64,000 bases of DNA from Conchocele bisecta (taxonomy: Eukaryota; Mollusca; Bivalvia; Lucinida; Thyasiridae), in assembly GCA_029237695.1 (NCBI GenBank), contig CM055275.1, positions 13,032,899-13,096,898 of the forward strand, written 5' to 3'. Position 1 is the first letter of the stretch; each line of letters opens with the position of its first letter. The notes beneath the pieces are model-generated. The model was not told the DNA's origin, did no database searches, and worked only from the letters and a program-made list of their open reading frames with translations. Positions 45,071-55,010 of this stretch are shown in pieces. The position numbers and the translations under genes are program-made.

Positions 45071-46229
45071 AATCACAGCTAAATGAATTGTTAATTATTT
45101 AAATAATATGTGACCATGTTTAACCACAGGTGCCAGACAATTTTATTAATGTACGTATATGTTTATAGTAGTATATGAATAAGGTTTAGACAGCGAGAAT
45201 CCATTCACTAAACACGACAGAACAAAAAACAACAACACGCAGAGTGATTTCTCTTGGAAGAGTCGTCTAGGGGAAATCACTCTGCGTGTTGTATATGGGA
45301 TTCCCCCTTGCCTATTTCCTTTGATTTCACTGAACAGTTTCACTTTTACACTAGTCTGTGTAGTATAATATCTGTGCCACAAATTTCTTGTTACGATATG
45401 CACCGCGATTGTAGTTCCCATCAACTCGCGATGTATCCTGTAGATGAACTCAGTAGCTGTGTTCTATTTATATCATACTTTCAGTTTCGATTCCAGGCAG
45501 GCTACCAGATAATGTTTTCTTGGTATGAATTAAATAAAATAGCTTCCACCACGCTGATTATTAAAAAAATATTGTGCAATAGAAGATGAGATAACTTATT
45601 TATAATATAACAATAAATGTGGATATATTATCACAATAGAACCGATACAAATCTTACATATTCTTTGTGTTTTATGGAATGGGGTCGGCATAAAATGGCG
45701 GTCGGAAAAATACTATACGGAGACATGCGGTTGTATCATTGCGCGTGAAAAAAAAAAATTCTTCAAATGAATACATGCCAGTTTATATTATATTATATCA
45801 GATAAACATTTTCTAATATAAATGTCGTGCAGAAAAAATAACAACACATGTATTACACGACACAATACAAATTATGTTAGCTCATATCAGAACTATTTTT
45901 CATGGCGTATATAGCGACGTATGTGTATCGGTCAGCATAACCCGCGAAAAGATATTATTATGCAACACGACAGTTAATATTTGATAAAATAAGAAAGTTT
46001 TTTGAGAAATTATATAACTGTAGCGAAAAAAAATGTAGCTGGCGAAAAATATGAGTGAAACGTTCATAATGCACCGTTCACATTCGCATTCTTTAACATG
46101 GCGTAGGTAAAATTATGAACGTGCGTTGGCTGCTAAAAAAATCACTACGCGATCCTGCGAGACCTGGAAAATCCATTAAACAAACCTAAATTCAACCCAC
46201 AGGGGCTTGAATAAAAATGGACATACCTG

Positions 46230-46584
46230 TCAAACTGTAATTTTCCGTAATTCCCTTTTTAGTAACGCGCGGACATGTGCCTTTCGTTCTTTGCGTCCAA
46301 ATATTCTGTAGGAACATGGAATTTCAAGGCCACCTCCCCTTGCAAATGTCCCGATAGAGGAGGGTCGCGGTTCCCCAGAAGTAACTGCGATCACCTGGGT
46401 GATATCTCCGTTATTAAATAATGTTGTCAATGGCTGACACAGTCCTTCAGGAATATGTCCCACAACAGTTTCGCCTTGTTTAACAATTATTGCAGTCACT
46501 ATAGTCGTTATCTGGTTCTAATATACAATCCAGTTCTGTTCCTGGCGGATAACTTGTTCTATACATGTGATATCCTTTGATCAT
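46230..46584 (-). pseudogene. HIRAN-like domain ORF inside a family D element, one frameshift
   Basis: From ATG at 46,584 the minus strand reads MIKGYHMYRTSYPPGTELDC, ILEPDNDYSDC, then after a one-base frame change near 46,485 IIVKQGETVVGHIPEGLCQP, LTTLFNNGDITQ and ARGGGLEIPCSYRIFG to TGA at about 46,230. The order GYH.Y, G.ELDC..EPDN, VKQG..VVGHIP and GGLEIPC is that of HIRAN-like domains, which bind DNA ends in helicase-type proteins and are common in mollusc proteins of unknown role. A canonical donor, CAG|GTATGT, follows the stop at about 46,222, so this may be an exon whose last codons have drifted. Domain name from motif memory; no search was possible. Confidence 0.65.
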
Positions 46585-47789
46585 TGCTTTTACAGATAAT
46601 AACATGCATGTACACGCAGTCATTGTGTAGAACAAAAGTAGCTACACACAACACCGTTTGTCTGGCCAGTACTACCGGTATGAATCAAATTACATCATCA
46701 CAGTGTCATGTGGTCTGTTACCGCGCAGATTCTGGCCTAGCATTAGATCACGTGGTCTCTTGGTACCGCACGTATTCTGCCCGAACGGGAGGGCCCACAT
46801 GGGGTTACCATGGGTAGACCTGAGATCAAATTACAGCGATTCGTTGACAGCCATCGGTACCCGGTCACGGTTTAACGCACAATATTGTACAGCAAAACCG
46901 GGAACCAGATGTGATGATGGGCTTGCTTGATTATCAAAAAAAATACGATTTGGTATGGGGACGATTTTGGTCTGCGGACGATTTGACCAGATAGTATATG
47001 TTACGCGAAGAGTGATGTCCCTTTGTTATTGTTGAGATATTTTGAGAAATTTACGGATTTGGGGTATGTCCGAATACTTAAGTAATTATTCTAATGAGAA
47101 ATGGACCAGTCCAAACATACAGATTATCCGAATACAAACGTCCGATACGGTAGTAATTGCTAAGACTATACCATGAGTACATAGAACGTCTGTAAGGTTT
47201 ACAAATCCAATCGTTTTCTTCACTTTTTGACATTTTTTACTCTGATCAAAAATCATTGCCTCTATTAATCGCCCACCCCCGACCTGTGACTTACCGATGA
47301 TTCTAATAAGCGCCCTGGCGTTTATTAGAATGAATACGGTACTAATTAAATGCGTCGCCTGAAAAAATAATATTTTCGAAAGATTATAAAGTACGATCAT
47401 TGCACACCAAAAAATAAATACAGAGAATAAATAGTAATGTCCGTTACATTTTAATAAATACACGGTTATCGCCCCTGATATCAGTGTGTAAATTTACGGC
47501 TAATATAAAATTTATAATAATGCCAATCAATACATGGAATAATGGTGAATGAATGTTTATTTTGCTAGAAAATGTGTAGGATGATGTCTCTGATGTAAGT
47601 AACAGTTACTGAGTGGGAATGTACCTTTAATGACATATAAATTTGTTTGGAAAGCCTTAGGTGTGCAGATTTAGCCGACACCATTGTACCTATCTATGAA
47701 GTAGGACAAAGAACTATTCAAACACTATCGAAACAAGTTTAAATGTCAGTATCATGACCATATTTAGTCCAAATTCCAGCAGCATATAA

Positions 47790-48350
47790 GCCGAGGCAGT
47801 TCAAAGAAGTCTGTGCATGTTAAAAGTCTCATAACATTCGGACGTCAGTAAATTACATCAATTTATTGTGATGTCTGATGCCACCTCTGTGTGTTTGCAA
47901 CATCATGTTTATTTCTGATAATTCTGCGCATCTTGCAGTGTAAACAAAAATGAACAACGTACTGGATAACACAACAGCATAGCAAAATTGGTACTAAACT
48001 TGAAGCAGTATACATACATGCAGTTGCTAACTGTAACTCTTGCAATGTACTACCGTACCGTTCGCAGCCATAGTTACTATTCCACTCATGGCTTCCTCTC
48101 AGTCTGCAGAATAGCGAATCGGATCTAATTTGCACTTTAGTAGTTAAATGTGACTCACTGACATATTTTATATAGTTTACTGAAAAAAAATTAATATTAT
48201 AAAAAAAATATGACAAGTACAAACTAATAATTCCGAAACTAATTTTACAGTACAATATTTTTCAGTATTATAACTGTTTTACGATTGAAGGTTACTAAAT
48301 TGTTTCATATAAATTAATTACACTAGCGTCTATAATGAGAACTATTTTCT
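47790..48350. other. Arm sequence, no gene recognised
   Basis: This pairs in inverted order with 32,410-32,720 and 36,012-36,140. The ORF at 47,863-48,255 (130 codons, minus strand) is not preserved in the left arm, which argues against coding function. Confidence 0.5.
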
Positions 48351-48522
48351 AAATGTGGTATAGTATTATCATTTCAGAACGTACTGGTACATGTATAGCG
48401 AAAATGCCAAATTATGCCATACCAAATTATCTGCCCTGCTTATGACAGGTTCTGAAGGCATGTACTTGAATGTAGCGCATGCTTTGGGGAATGTGATGAA
48501 ATAAAATGGTGTGATTGATTGA

Positions 48523-48757
48523 TAATATGTGGCTGTGACTGGAGAAATGTGGCTTATGGGATATGTGACCAGTGTCGCTTCTTCACACTTGTGTAGCCTG
48601 ATAATGATCTATATTGCTTGTTAGAAGCATGACGGGTGTTTCATTGATGGAACGGCGAGCAGTGTAGATCCTGATCAGACTGCGGATGCGCAGGCCGGTC
48701 TGGATCTACATTGGTTGCAAAACACATAAGCCCAATTTCTCCAGTCACAGCCACATA
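48523..48757. mobile_element. Family B foldback, right arm
   Basis: AATATGTGGCTGTGACTGGA ... TTCTCCAGTCACAGCCACAT, mirror of 31,668-31,856, with a complete inner dyad (GTGTAGATCCTGATCAGACT ... CTGGATCTACATTGG). Confidence 0.8.
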
Positions 48758-48914
48758 TGTCATTTACTGCCCATGAATTGGAATTATTGGATATTACCGT
48801 TGTATCTGAGGCACAGTCGGTACTCACAGTTTTAAGGGACATTGCACATTTCCTACCAGCCAATATGGCGGTTCTTCACTACATAAATTCATTAAAAGCG
48901 AGAGTACATTATTT

Positions 48915-49865
48915 TTGTCGCACCCGCTTGCGGAAAGCGCGATATAGTCGGCACTTTGGCGTACGTACGTACGTGTTTTTGGTTAAGTTTTTTGGTTAAA
49001 GTTTTTCGTTATACTATATCTCTGCAACTGCTTTGCCCATTACCTTGAAACTTCACATGGGTGTTTATCATCATCTATATTTTCATTCTAACTGCCTCCC
49101 GTGCGGCCCCTGTGCCCAATGTCAAGGTCAAATTACTTTGAAGTTTTTGGTTAAAGTTTTTGGTTAAAGTTTTTGGTTAAACGTTTTTTGGTTAAAGTTT
49201 TTGGTTAAAGTTTTTTGGTTAAAGTTTTTCGTTATACTATATCTCTGCAACTGCTTTGCCCATTACCTTGAAACTTCACATGGGTGTTTATCATCGTCCA
49301 TATTTTCATTCTACCCCCACCCGTGCGGCCCCTGTGCCCAATGTCAAGGTCAAATTACTTTGAAGTTTTTGGTTAAAGTTTTTTCATGTTCTATATTTAT
49401 GCACCTACTTTGCCCATTACCTTGAACCTTCACATGCCTGTTTATCATCATCCATATTTTCATTCTACCCCCCACCCGTGCGGTCCTTGTGCCCAAGGTC
49501 AAATTACTTTGAAGTTTTTGGTTAAAGTTTTTGGTTAAAGTTTTTTCATGTACTATATCTCTGCACCTGCTTTTCCCATTACCTTGAAATTTCACATGGG
49601 TGTTTATCAGCATCTATATTTTCATTCTACCCCGCTCCCGTGCGGCCCCTATGCCCAATGTCAAGGTCTAATTACTTTTAAATTTTTGGTTGACGTTTTT
49701 GGTTGACGTTTTTGTCGCGCCCGCTTGCGGAAAGCGCGATATAGTCGGCACTTTGGCGTACATCCATACGTGCGTGTGTCTGGTTAAATTTTTTTGATTA
49801 AATTTTTCTATCTACTATATCTCTTTTTTTAGTGTCCATGCAGGCCGCGGTAATCTAGCTTATTG
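48915..49865. mobile_element. Helitron-like element(s), right arm only
   Basis: GTCGC..CCCGCTTGCGGAAAGCG (a hairpin), then GATATAGTCGGCACTTTGG and an ACGT run begin the element and recur at 49,713, so two copies may be fused head to tail. Between them are four minisatellite units (TATCTCTGCAACTGCTTTGC, CCTTGAAACTTCACATGGGT, TGCCCAATGTCAAGGTCAAA; spacing 222, 158 and 156 bp) and runs of TTTTTGGTTAAAG. The left arm reads CAATAAAAAATAATG here (about 29,310), giving the empty site. A fragment in reverse orientation is at 63,346-63,446. Confidence 0.65.
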
Positions 49866-50149
49866 CAGACATCCCTTAAAAGACACGCATCACCTAATGA
49901 GTTTTGCAAACCAGTGTAGTCCCTGATCAACCGGTGCGTTTGTAGTCTGTTCAGGGCATACACTGTTCGCTAATGAATTTGATCAAACATAATACTGTAT
50001 ACTGTTCTATATCTGTTTCAGTTTGACGTAGATGTTTTGTTGAACCCGGACAATGAATATCTTCAGTATGACCTGCCACTGTGCATCAATGTCATCACCT
50101 TGTTGGAACACTTTCGTCACAGTCAAACTCAATCACAGAAGCTCTGTGG

Positions 50150-50690
50150 CATGCAAATATCTGACATCGAGTGTGAAATCTTGCATCACAACATTTGTGA
50201 AATCCTGTATCACGTAGCTAGAAAAGCTGCGTCACATCATGTGTGAAGACCTGCATGTGTCGACATCCTGCACCAATCACTTGTGGCATCCTGTGTCACA
50301 TTACTTACGAGTTGCTGAGATCCTGTGCTACATCATTTCTGTGATCCGCAGCGTCCCCATGATGACATCACTTGTCAGATCCTGTGTGACAACACTTCTG
50401 AGATCCTACGTCACACCAAATGTGAAATTATGCGTCACATCACATGTGAGATCCCGCGTCACATCACTCGTGAGTTGCTGAGATCTGCGTTACATCATTC
50501 CTGAGATCCGCAGCATCACCATGATCACATGTGCATTATTCCTGAGATACTGCGTCACATCATTTGTAAGATCCTGCGTGACAACACTTCTGAGATCCTG
50601 TGTGACACCAAATGTGAAATTATGCACTGCTTCACATGTGAAATCCTGCGTCACATCACTCCAGATGTCTTATTACATACATGTAACTCC
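50150..50690. repeat. Minisatellite, right-arm counterpart
   Basis: Inverted match to 28,575-29,110 (TGAGATCCTGTGTGACACCA, AATGTGAAATTATGC, GTCACATCACTCGTGAG). Confidence 0.75.
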
Positions 50691-50866
50691 ATTTGTTTGC
50701 CATTGAATTTCCATTGATACTGGTGAAATATGGGTTTTGACCCAGTTAACATGGCCTAGGATGACCTTAGCTTTTGACAGACCATTAAACACCATTAAAT
50801 AAATAAATTGTTCTTCCTCATCTGCGTATTTCTCCATGTAAACAACATATATTTATTATGGCTTTG

Positions 50867-51145
50867 CTATGTATATTGACAAACTTGTATGTCCTTAATT
50901 GTAGTAAATATCTCACAATCATGTGCATGTGCCGCTTTTGTCAAAAAGTTTGTACAAGGTTCATCATCATGGTATAACTTTAATATTACTTGACGGATTG
51001 CTTCAATGTTTGGACATTTGATGCATGTGAACATTGCGAACACACTCATGCCGCCATTAACATGACTATGGCCTGTTTTACCTTCATATTTTTGCAGAAA
51101 CACTGTTTTTTCGCAAGAAAAAGTTTGTACACGTTTCTTCATCAT
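50867..51145 (-). CDS. Small ORF conserved in both arms (right, intact, 92 aa)
   Basis: The minus-strand ORF starts MMKKRVQTFSCEKTVF at 51,145, continues FTCIKCPNIEAIRQVILKLY and TKAAHAHDCEIFTTIKDIQV, and stops at 50,867. Four Cys (SCEK, CIKCP, PCTN region, HDCE) and two His pairs could suggest metal binding, but spacing does not match a known finger. It is nearly identical to the left-arm ORF, with one amino-acid indel and two substitutions in about 77 shared residues. It lies between the palindromic satellite and a minisatellite. It may be a fragment of a transposon or host exon; no function is assigned. Confidence 0.4.
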   Translation of the reverse strand: MMKKRVQTFSCEKTVFLQKYEGKTGHSHVNGGMSVFAMFTCIKCPNIEAIRQVILKLYHDDEPCTNFLTKAAHAHDCEIFTTIKDIQVCQYT

Positions 51146-51179
51146 GGTATAACTTTAATATTACTTGACCGATTGCTTG

Positions 51180-53050
51180 ACGGATATCCTAGACAAAAGT
51201 AAATCACTTGAATCGAACGCAGGAAATATCCTACGATTGGTTTCCGACTTTTCTGTAAAACAAAAATGAATTATTTTTTAGGTTTAATTGTTTGAAATTG
51301 CCTCCGTTCCATTCAAGTGATTTACTTTTGGATATTGTCAAAGTTGTATGTTTTGAATTTCAGTGTTAAATTTATTAACTTAGAGAACTTCGTCAATATA
51401 TCCTGGACAAAAGTAAATCACTTGAATCGAACGTAGGAAATTTCCTGCGATTGGTTTCTAAGTTTTCTGTAAAAGAAATACGACTGATAGAAAATTAATG
51501 ATTTTTAGGTTTAATTGTGGGAAATTTCCTACGTTCAATTCAAGTGATATACATTTGAATATTGTCACAGTTGTATGTTTTGAATTTCAGTGTTGAAATT
51601 TATTAACTTCAGGAACTTCGGCAATATATCCTAGACAAATGTAAATCACTTGAATCAAACGTAGGAAATTTCCTACGATCGGTTTCTGACTTGTCTGTAA
51701 CAGAAATTCGACTATTCTAAAATGAATTATTTTTTAGGTGTAATTGTGGGAAATTTCCTACGTTAAATTCAAGTGATGTACATTTGGATATTGTCAAAGT
51801 TGTATGTTTTGTATTTCAATGTTGAAATTTATTAACCGAGAGAACTTCGTCAATATATCCTAGACAAATGTAAATCCTTGAATCAAACATAGGAAATTTC
51901 CTACGATCGGTTTCTGACTTGTCTGTAAAACAAATGCGACTAAATAACTTATTTTTTAAGTTTAATTGTGGGAAATTTCCTACGTTCAATTCAAGTGAGT
52001 TATACTTGGATATTGTCGAAGTTTTGTTTTGAAATATTGAAATTCATTAACATAGAGAACTTTGTCAATATATCCTAGATTCATGAAATCACTTGAATCG
52101 AACGTAGAAAATTTCCTACGATCAGTTTCTGACTTTTCTGTAAAACAAATATGACTGATCTAAAATGAATTATTTTTTAGATTTAATTGTGGGAAATTTC
52201 CTACGTTCAATTCAAGTGATGTACATTTGGATATTGTCAAAGTTGTGTGTTTTGAATTTCAGTGTTAAATTTATTAACATAGAGAACTTCGTATATATAT
52301 CCTGGACAAAAGCAAATCACTTGAATCGAACGTAGGAAATTTCCTACGATTGGTTTCTGACTTTTCTGTAAAAGAAAAACGACTGATATAAAATGAATAA
52401 CTTTTGAGGTTTAATTGTGGGAAATTTCCTACGTTCTATTCAAGTGAGTTATACTTGGATATTGTCGAAGTTGTGTTTTGAATTATTGAAATTCAATTAA
52501 CATAGAGAACTTTGTCAATATATCTAGATACTTTCAATCAACTTGAATTCTTAAACTTTCAATTCAATTGAAATCTTAACGTAGGAAATTTCCTACGATC
52601 GGTTTCTGACTTTTCTGTAAAAGAAATACGACTGATATAAAATGAATGATTTTTAGGTTTTATTGTGGGAAATTTCCTACGTTCAATTCAAGTGATGTAC
52701 ATTTGGATCTTGTCAAAGTTGTATATTTTGAATTTCAGTGTTGAAATTTATTAACTTCGAGAACTTCGGCAATATATCCTTGACAAATGTAAATCACTTG
52801 AATCGAACGTAGGAAATTTCCTACAATCGGTTTCTGTTGTTTCTGTAAAATAAATACGACTGATCACAGTTTTGTGAAAGTTTTATGTTTGAATCTCGAT
52901 GTTGAAAGGTACATGTACATGTATTTGACAATATATCCTGCACAAAAGTAAGTCACTTGAATGGAACGTAGGAAATTTCCTACGATCGGTTTCTGATTTT
53001 GTGTAAATGAGGTTTAATTGTGGGAAATTTCCTACGTTTCAATTATGAAT
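51180..53050. repeat. Palindromic satellite with GGAAATTTCC boxes, right array
   Basis: Inverted counterpart of 25,570-28,045, same ~225-bp unit and paired boxes. I count 14 exact GGAAATTTCC boxes and two degenerate ones before the assembly gap. Confidence 0.88.
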
Positions 53051-53550
53051 NNNNNNNNNNNNNNNNNNNNNNNNNNNNNNNNNNNNNNNNNNNNNNNNNN
53101 NNNNNNNNNNNNNNNNNNNNNNNNNNNNNNNNNNNNNNNNNNNNNNNNNNNNNNNNNNNNNNNNNNNNNNNNNNNNNNNNNNNNNNNNNNNNNNNNNNNN
53201 NNNNNNNNNNNNNNNNNNNNNNNNNNNNNNNNNNNNNNNNNNNNNNNNNNNNNNNNNNNNNNNNNNNNNNNNNNNNNNNNNNNNNNNNNNNNNNNNNNNN
53301 NNNNNNNNNNNNNNNNNNNNNNNNNNNNNNNNNNNNNNNNNNNNNNNNNNNNNNNNNNNNNNNNNNNNNNNNNNNNNNNNNNNNNNNNNNNNNNNNNNNN
53401 NNNNNNNNNNNNNNNNNNNNNNNNNNNNNNNNNNNNNNNNNNNNNNNNNNNNNNNNNNNNNNNNNNNNNNNNNNNNNNNNNNNNNNNNNNNNNNNNNNNN
53501 NNNNNNNNNNNNNNNNNNNNNNNNNNNNNNNNNNNNNNNNNNNNNNNNNN
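53051..53550. other. Assembly gap (500 N)
   Basis: Exactly 500 unknown bases, probably an arbitrary gap size. It interrupts the satellite array. The sequence after it (ACGAACATTTTAGTCGTACG...GTGAAACGGCCCCC) repeats 16,797-16,842 and does not continue the array. Confidence 0.95.
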
Positions 53551-53746
53551 TAATTTTGCAATTACGAACATTTTAGTCGTACGAAGTTTAGTGAAACGGC
53601 CCCCAGTCGTATACGTGCAAATAGGTTACGTAACTTGACTAACTACGAGTATCTTCCCTTAGAACAACACCCAGGCCATTATCCGCATTTTATTGCATAA
53701 AATGGGCTTTCACAGTTTAAGAACATACTGTACATGTATATATAAT

Positions 53747-53899
53747 ATAGAGAATACCAGGCTAGTGTCTTTTGATATCAGGTTTATCAGGCAAGGCTAG
53801 GAAACGCGTAGGAATTCCGAGGCTTGCCGAGGAATTCCTACCGTTTACGAGCCGAGACTGATAAACTTGATATCAAAATACACTTGTCTGGTATTCTAT
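53747..53899. mobile_element. Family G2 hairpin cassette
   Basis: ATAGAGAATACCAGGCTAGT ... TATCAGGCAAGGCTAGGAAA ... GGAATTCCGAGGC|TTGCCGAGGAATTCC ... ACTTGTCTGGTATTCTAT. It has the same plan and related ends as G1 (GAATA..AGG.TAGTG.C). The adjoining right element is F2. Confidence 0.8.
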
Positions 53900-54149
53900 T
53901 TATCAGGTAACGTTTTATGCTCGAAAATGACCACATATGACGTCGTTATCTATGGACAGAACGAGGACTTGTTTACGTTGCGTCCTTACACTGACGTCAT
54001 TCGGTAACGTCACGTGACGTCAACCGACCAATTGAACGTCAGTTTTCACATCGTTGTAACCCGGATGTTTGTATCAGGTCACTGCCTGATACAACACTAT
54101 GTTATCAGTCAGTACGTATTCAGTCCATACAGGGCAGGTTACCTGATAC
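53900..54149. mobile_element. Family F2 TIR element
   Basis: TTATCAGGTAACG and GGTTACCTGATA ends. Inside are ACGTCATTCGGTAACGTCAC and CACGTGACGTCAACC (overlapping CRE and E-box type motifs). An inverted partner is at 54,541-54,789. Confidence 0.75.
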
Positions 54150-54286
54150 AAAAATCATAATACACTAGTGTGATAAATATGCAAATGAGCCAGTAGCAGA
54201 AAACATGTTACGTATACAATATATATAAAGCTTTAAATTATGATAATGTGATTATGCACTCATTAAAATCATTATGAAAAGTTTGT

Positions 54287-54402
54287 GTTGATTTAATGTG
54301 ATAGTTATAAAACTCGTTGACTGATTGGATAAGCTACTCGGCATAGCCTCGTTTCTTATGAATTCAGTAAACTAGTTTAATAAATAGCATAACAAATCAT
54401 CA
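54287..54402. mobile_element. Family H foldback
   Basis: GATTTAATGTGATAGTTATA ... AAACTCGTTGACTGATT ... GGCATAGCCTCGTTTCTTAT ... ATAGCATAACAAATCATC; diverged arms. Confidence 0.6.
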
Positions 54403-54540
54403 CTCATGTAAGATCTATATAATTAGCTGATTTTGTTTTTAAGTTTGATGAAACCATCATCAACATAAAATAATATAGATGTTTACGACCGTACAATATC
54501 GAATGGTAAAACATATACTTCTTAGGTTATAGTATAGTCT

Positions 54541-54904
54541 TTTATCAGGTAACCTGCCCTGTATTGACCGAATACGTACTGACTGATAACATATTGTTGT
54601 ATCAGTCATTGATCTGATATCAACATCCGGGTTACAACGAAGTGAAAACCGTTCCATTGGTCGGTTGACGTCACGTGACGTTACTGAATGACGTCAGTGT
54701 AATGACGCAACGTAAACAAGTCCGCGTTCTGTCCATAGAATACGACGGCATCTAATGTCATTTTCGAGCATAAAACGTTACCTGATAAATAGAATACCAG
54801 GCTAGTGTATTTTGATATCAAGTTTATCAGGCTCGGCTCGGAAACGGTAGGAATTCCTCGACAAGCCTCGGAATTCCTACGCGTTTCCTAGCCTTGCCTG
54901 ATAC
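54541..54904. mobile_element. F2 + G2 composite, inverted copy
   Basis: F2 (54,541-54,789) then G2 (54,789-54,904, last arm truncated at CCTTGCCTGATA) mirror 53,747-54,149 around a ~390-bp spacer that contains family H. Confidence 0.75.
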
Positions 54905-54937
54905 ACGAATTGTCAGAATGGTAGAATGCATGATTTA

Positions 54938-55010
54938 CAGTGGAACATCTCTAAAGCGGACACCGTGGGGACCCCCCAGGGTGTCCGGTTTAGAGAGGTT
55001 CCACTGTAGT
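54938..55010. mobile_element. Short MITE with ACAGTGGAACCTCTCTAAA-type ends
   Basis: TACAGTGGAACATCTCTAAA ... GGTGTCCGGTTTAGAGAGGT..CACTGTA folds nearly completely. A related single end is at 61,327-61,365 (ACAGTGGAACCTGTCTAAAA). Confidence 0.7.

Larger units (their letters stand above)
44010..47339. mobile_element. Family D element, 3.3 kb, TA duplication
   Basis: CCGTATTCATTCTAATAAAC at the left and GTTTATTAGAATGAATACGG at the right are perfect TIRs flanked by TA. The motif ATTCTAATAAACGCC, or a close relative, repeats just inside each end and may be the transposase site (inference). The interior holds duplicated blocks (CAAGTACCAGGGGG...GAAATGGTTGGTACATGAGG at about 44,450 and 44,705), SINE-like blocks, a hairpin at 45,229-45,290 (AACACGCAGAGTGATTTCTC and mirror) and a HIRAN-like ORF. 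No transposase was recognised. Confidence 0.8.
43789..47626. mobile_element. Family A copy A7, split by a family D element
   Basis: AGGTCATGCCCACGCAGAAG after TTAA (43,785-43,788), and GAGTGGGAATGTACCT before TTAA (47,627-47,630). A related unoccupied sequence in inverted orientation lies at about 41,893 (TTACCATCTCCATATTCAGT). Confidence 0.8.
39541..53050. repeat. Right arm of giant imperfect palindrome
   Basis: Inverted match to 25,560-38,696 (landmarks given there). Arm-specific insertions include about 420 bp at 40,612-41,035, about 6 kb at 41,800-47,880 with families K, A and D, and a Helitron-like element at about 48,917-49,860. The arm is cut by the N gap, so its outer end is unknown. 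Confidence 0.8.

Noticed and set aside
49140..49215. TTTTTGGTTAAAG runs as telomere-like repeat
   Set aside because: The unit does not match TTAGGG-type repeats and is part of the Helitron-like minisatellite.
53018..53638. Long ORFs of 172-206 codons
   Set aside because: They consist almost entirely of N bases in the assembly gap.
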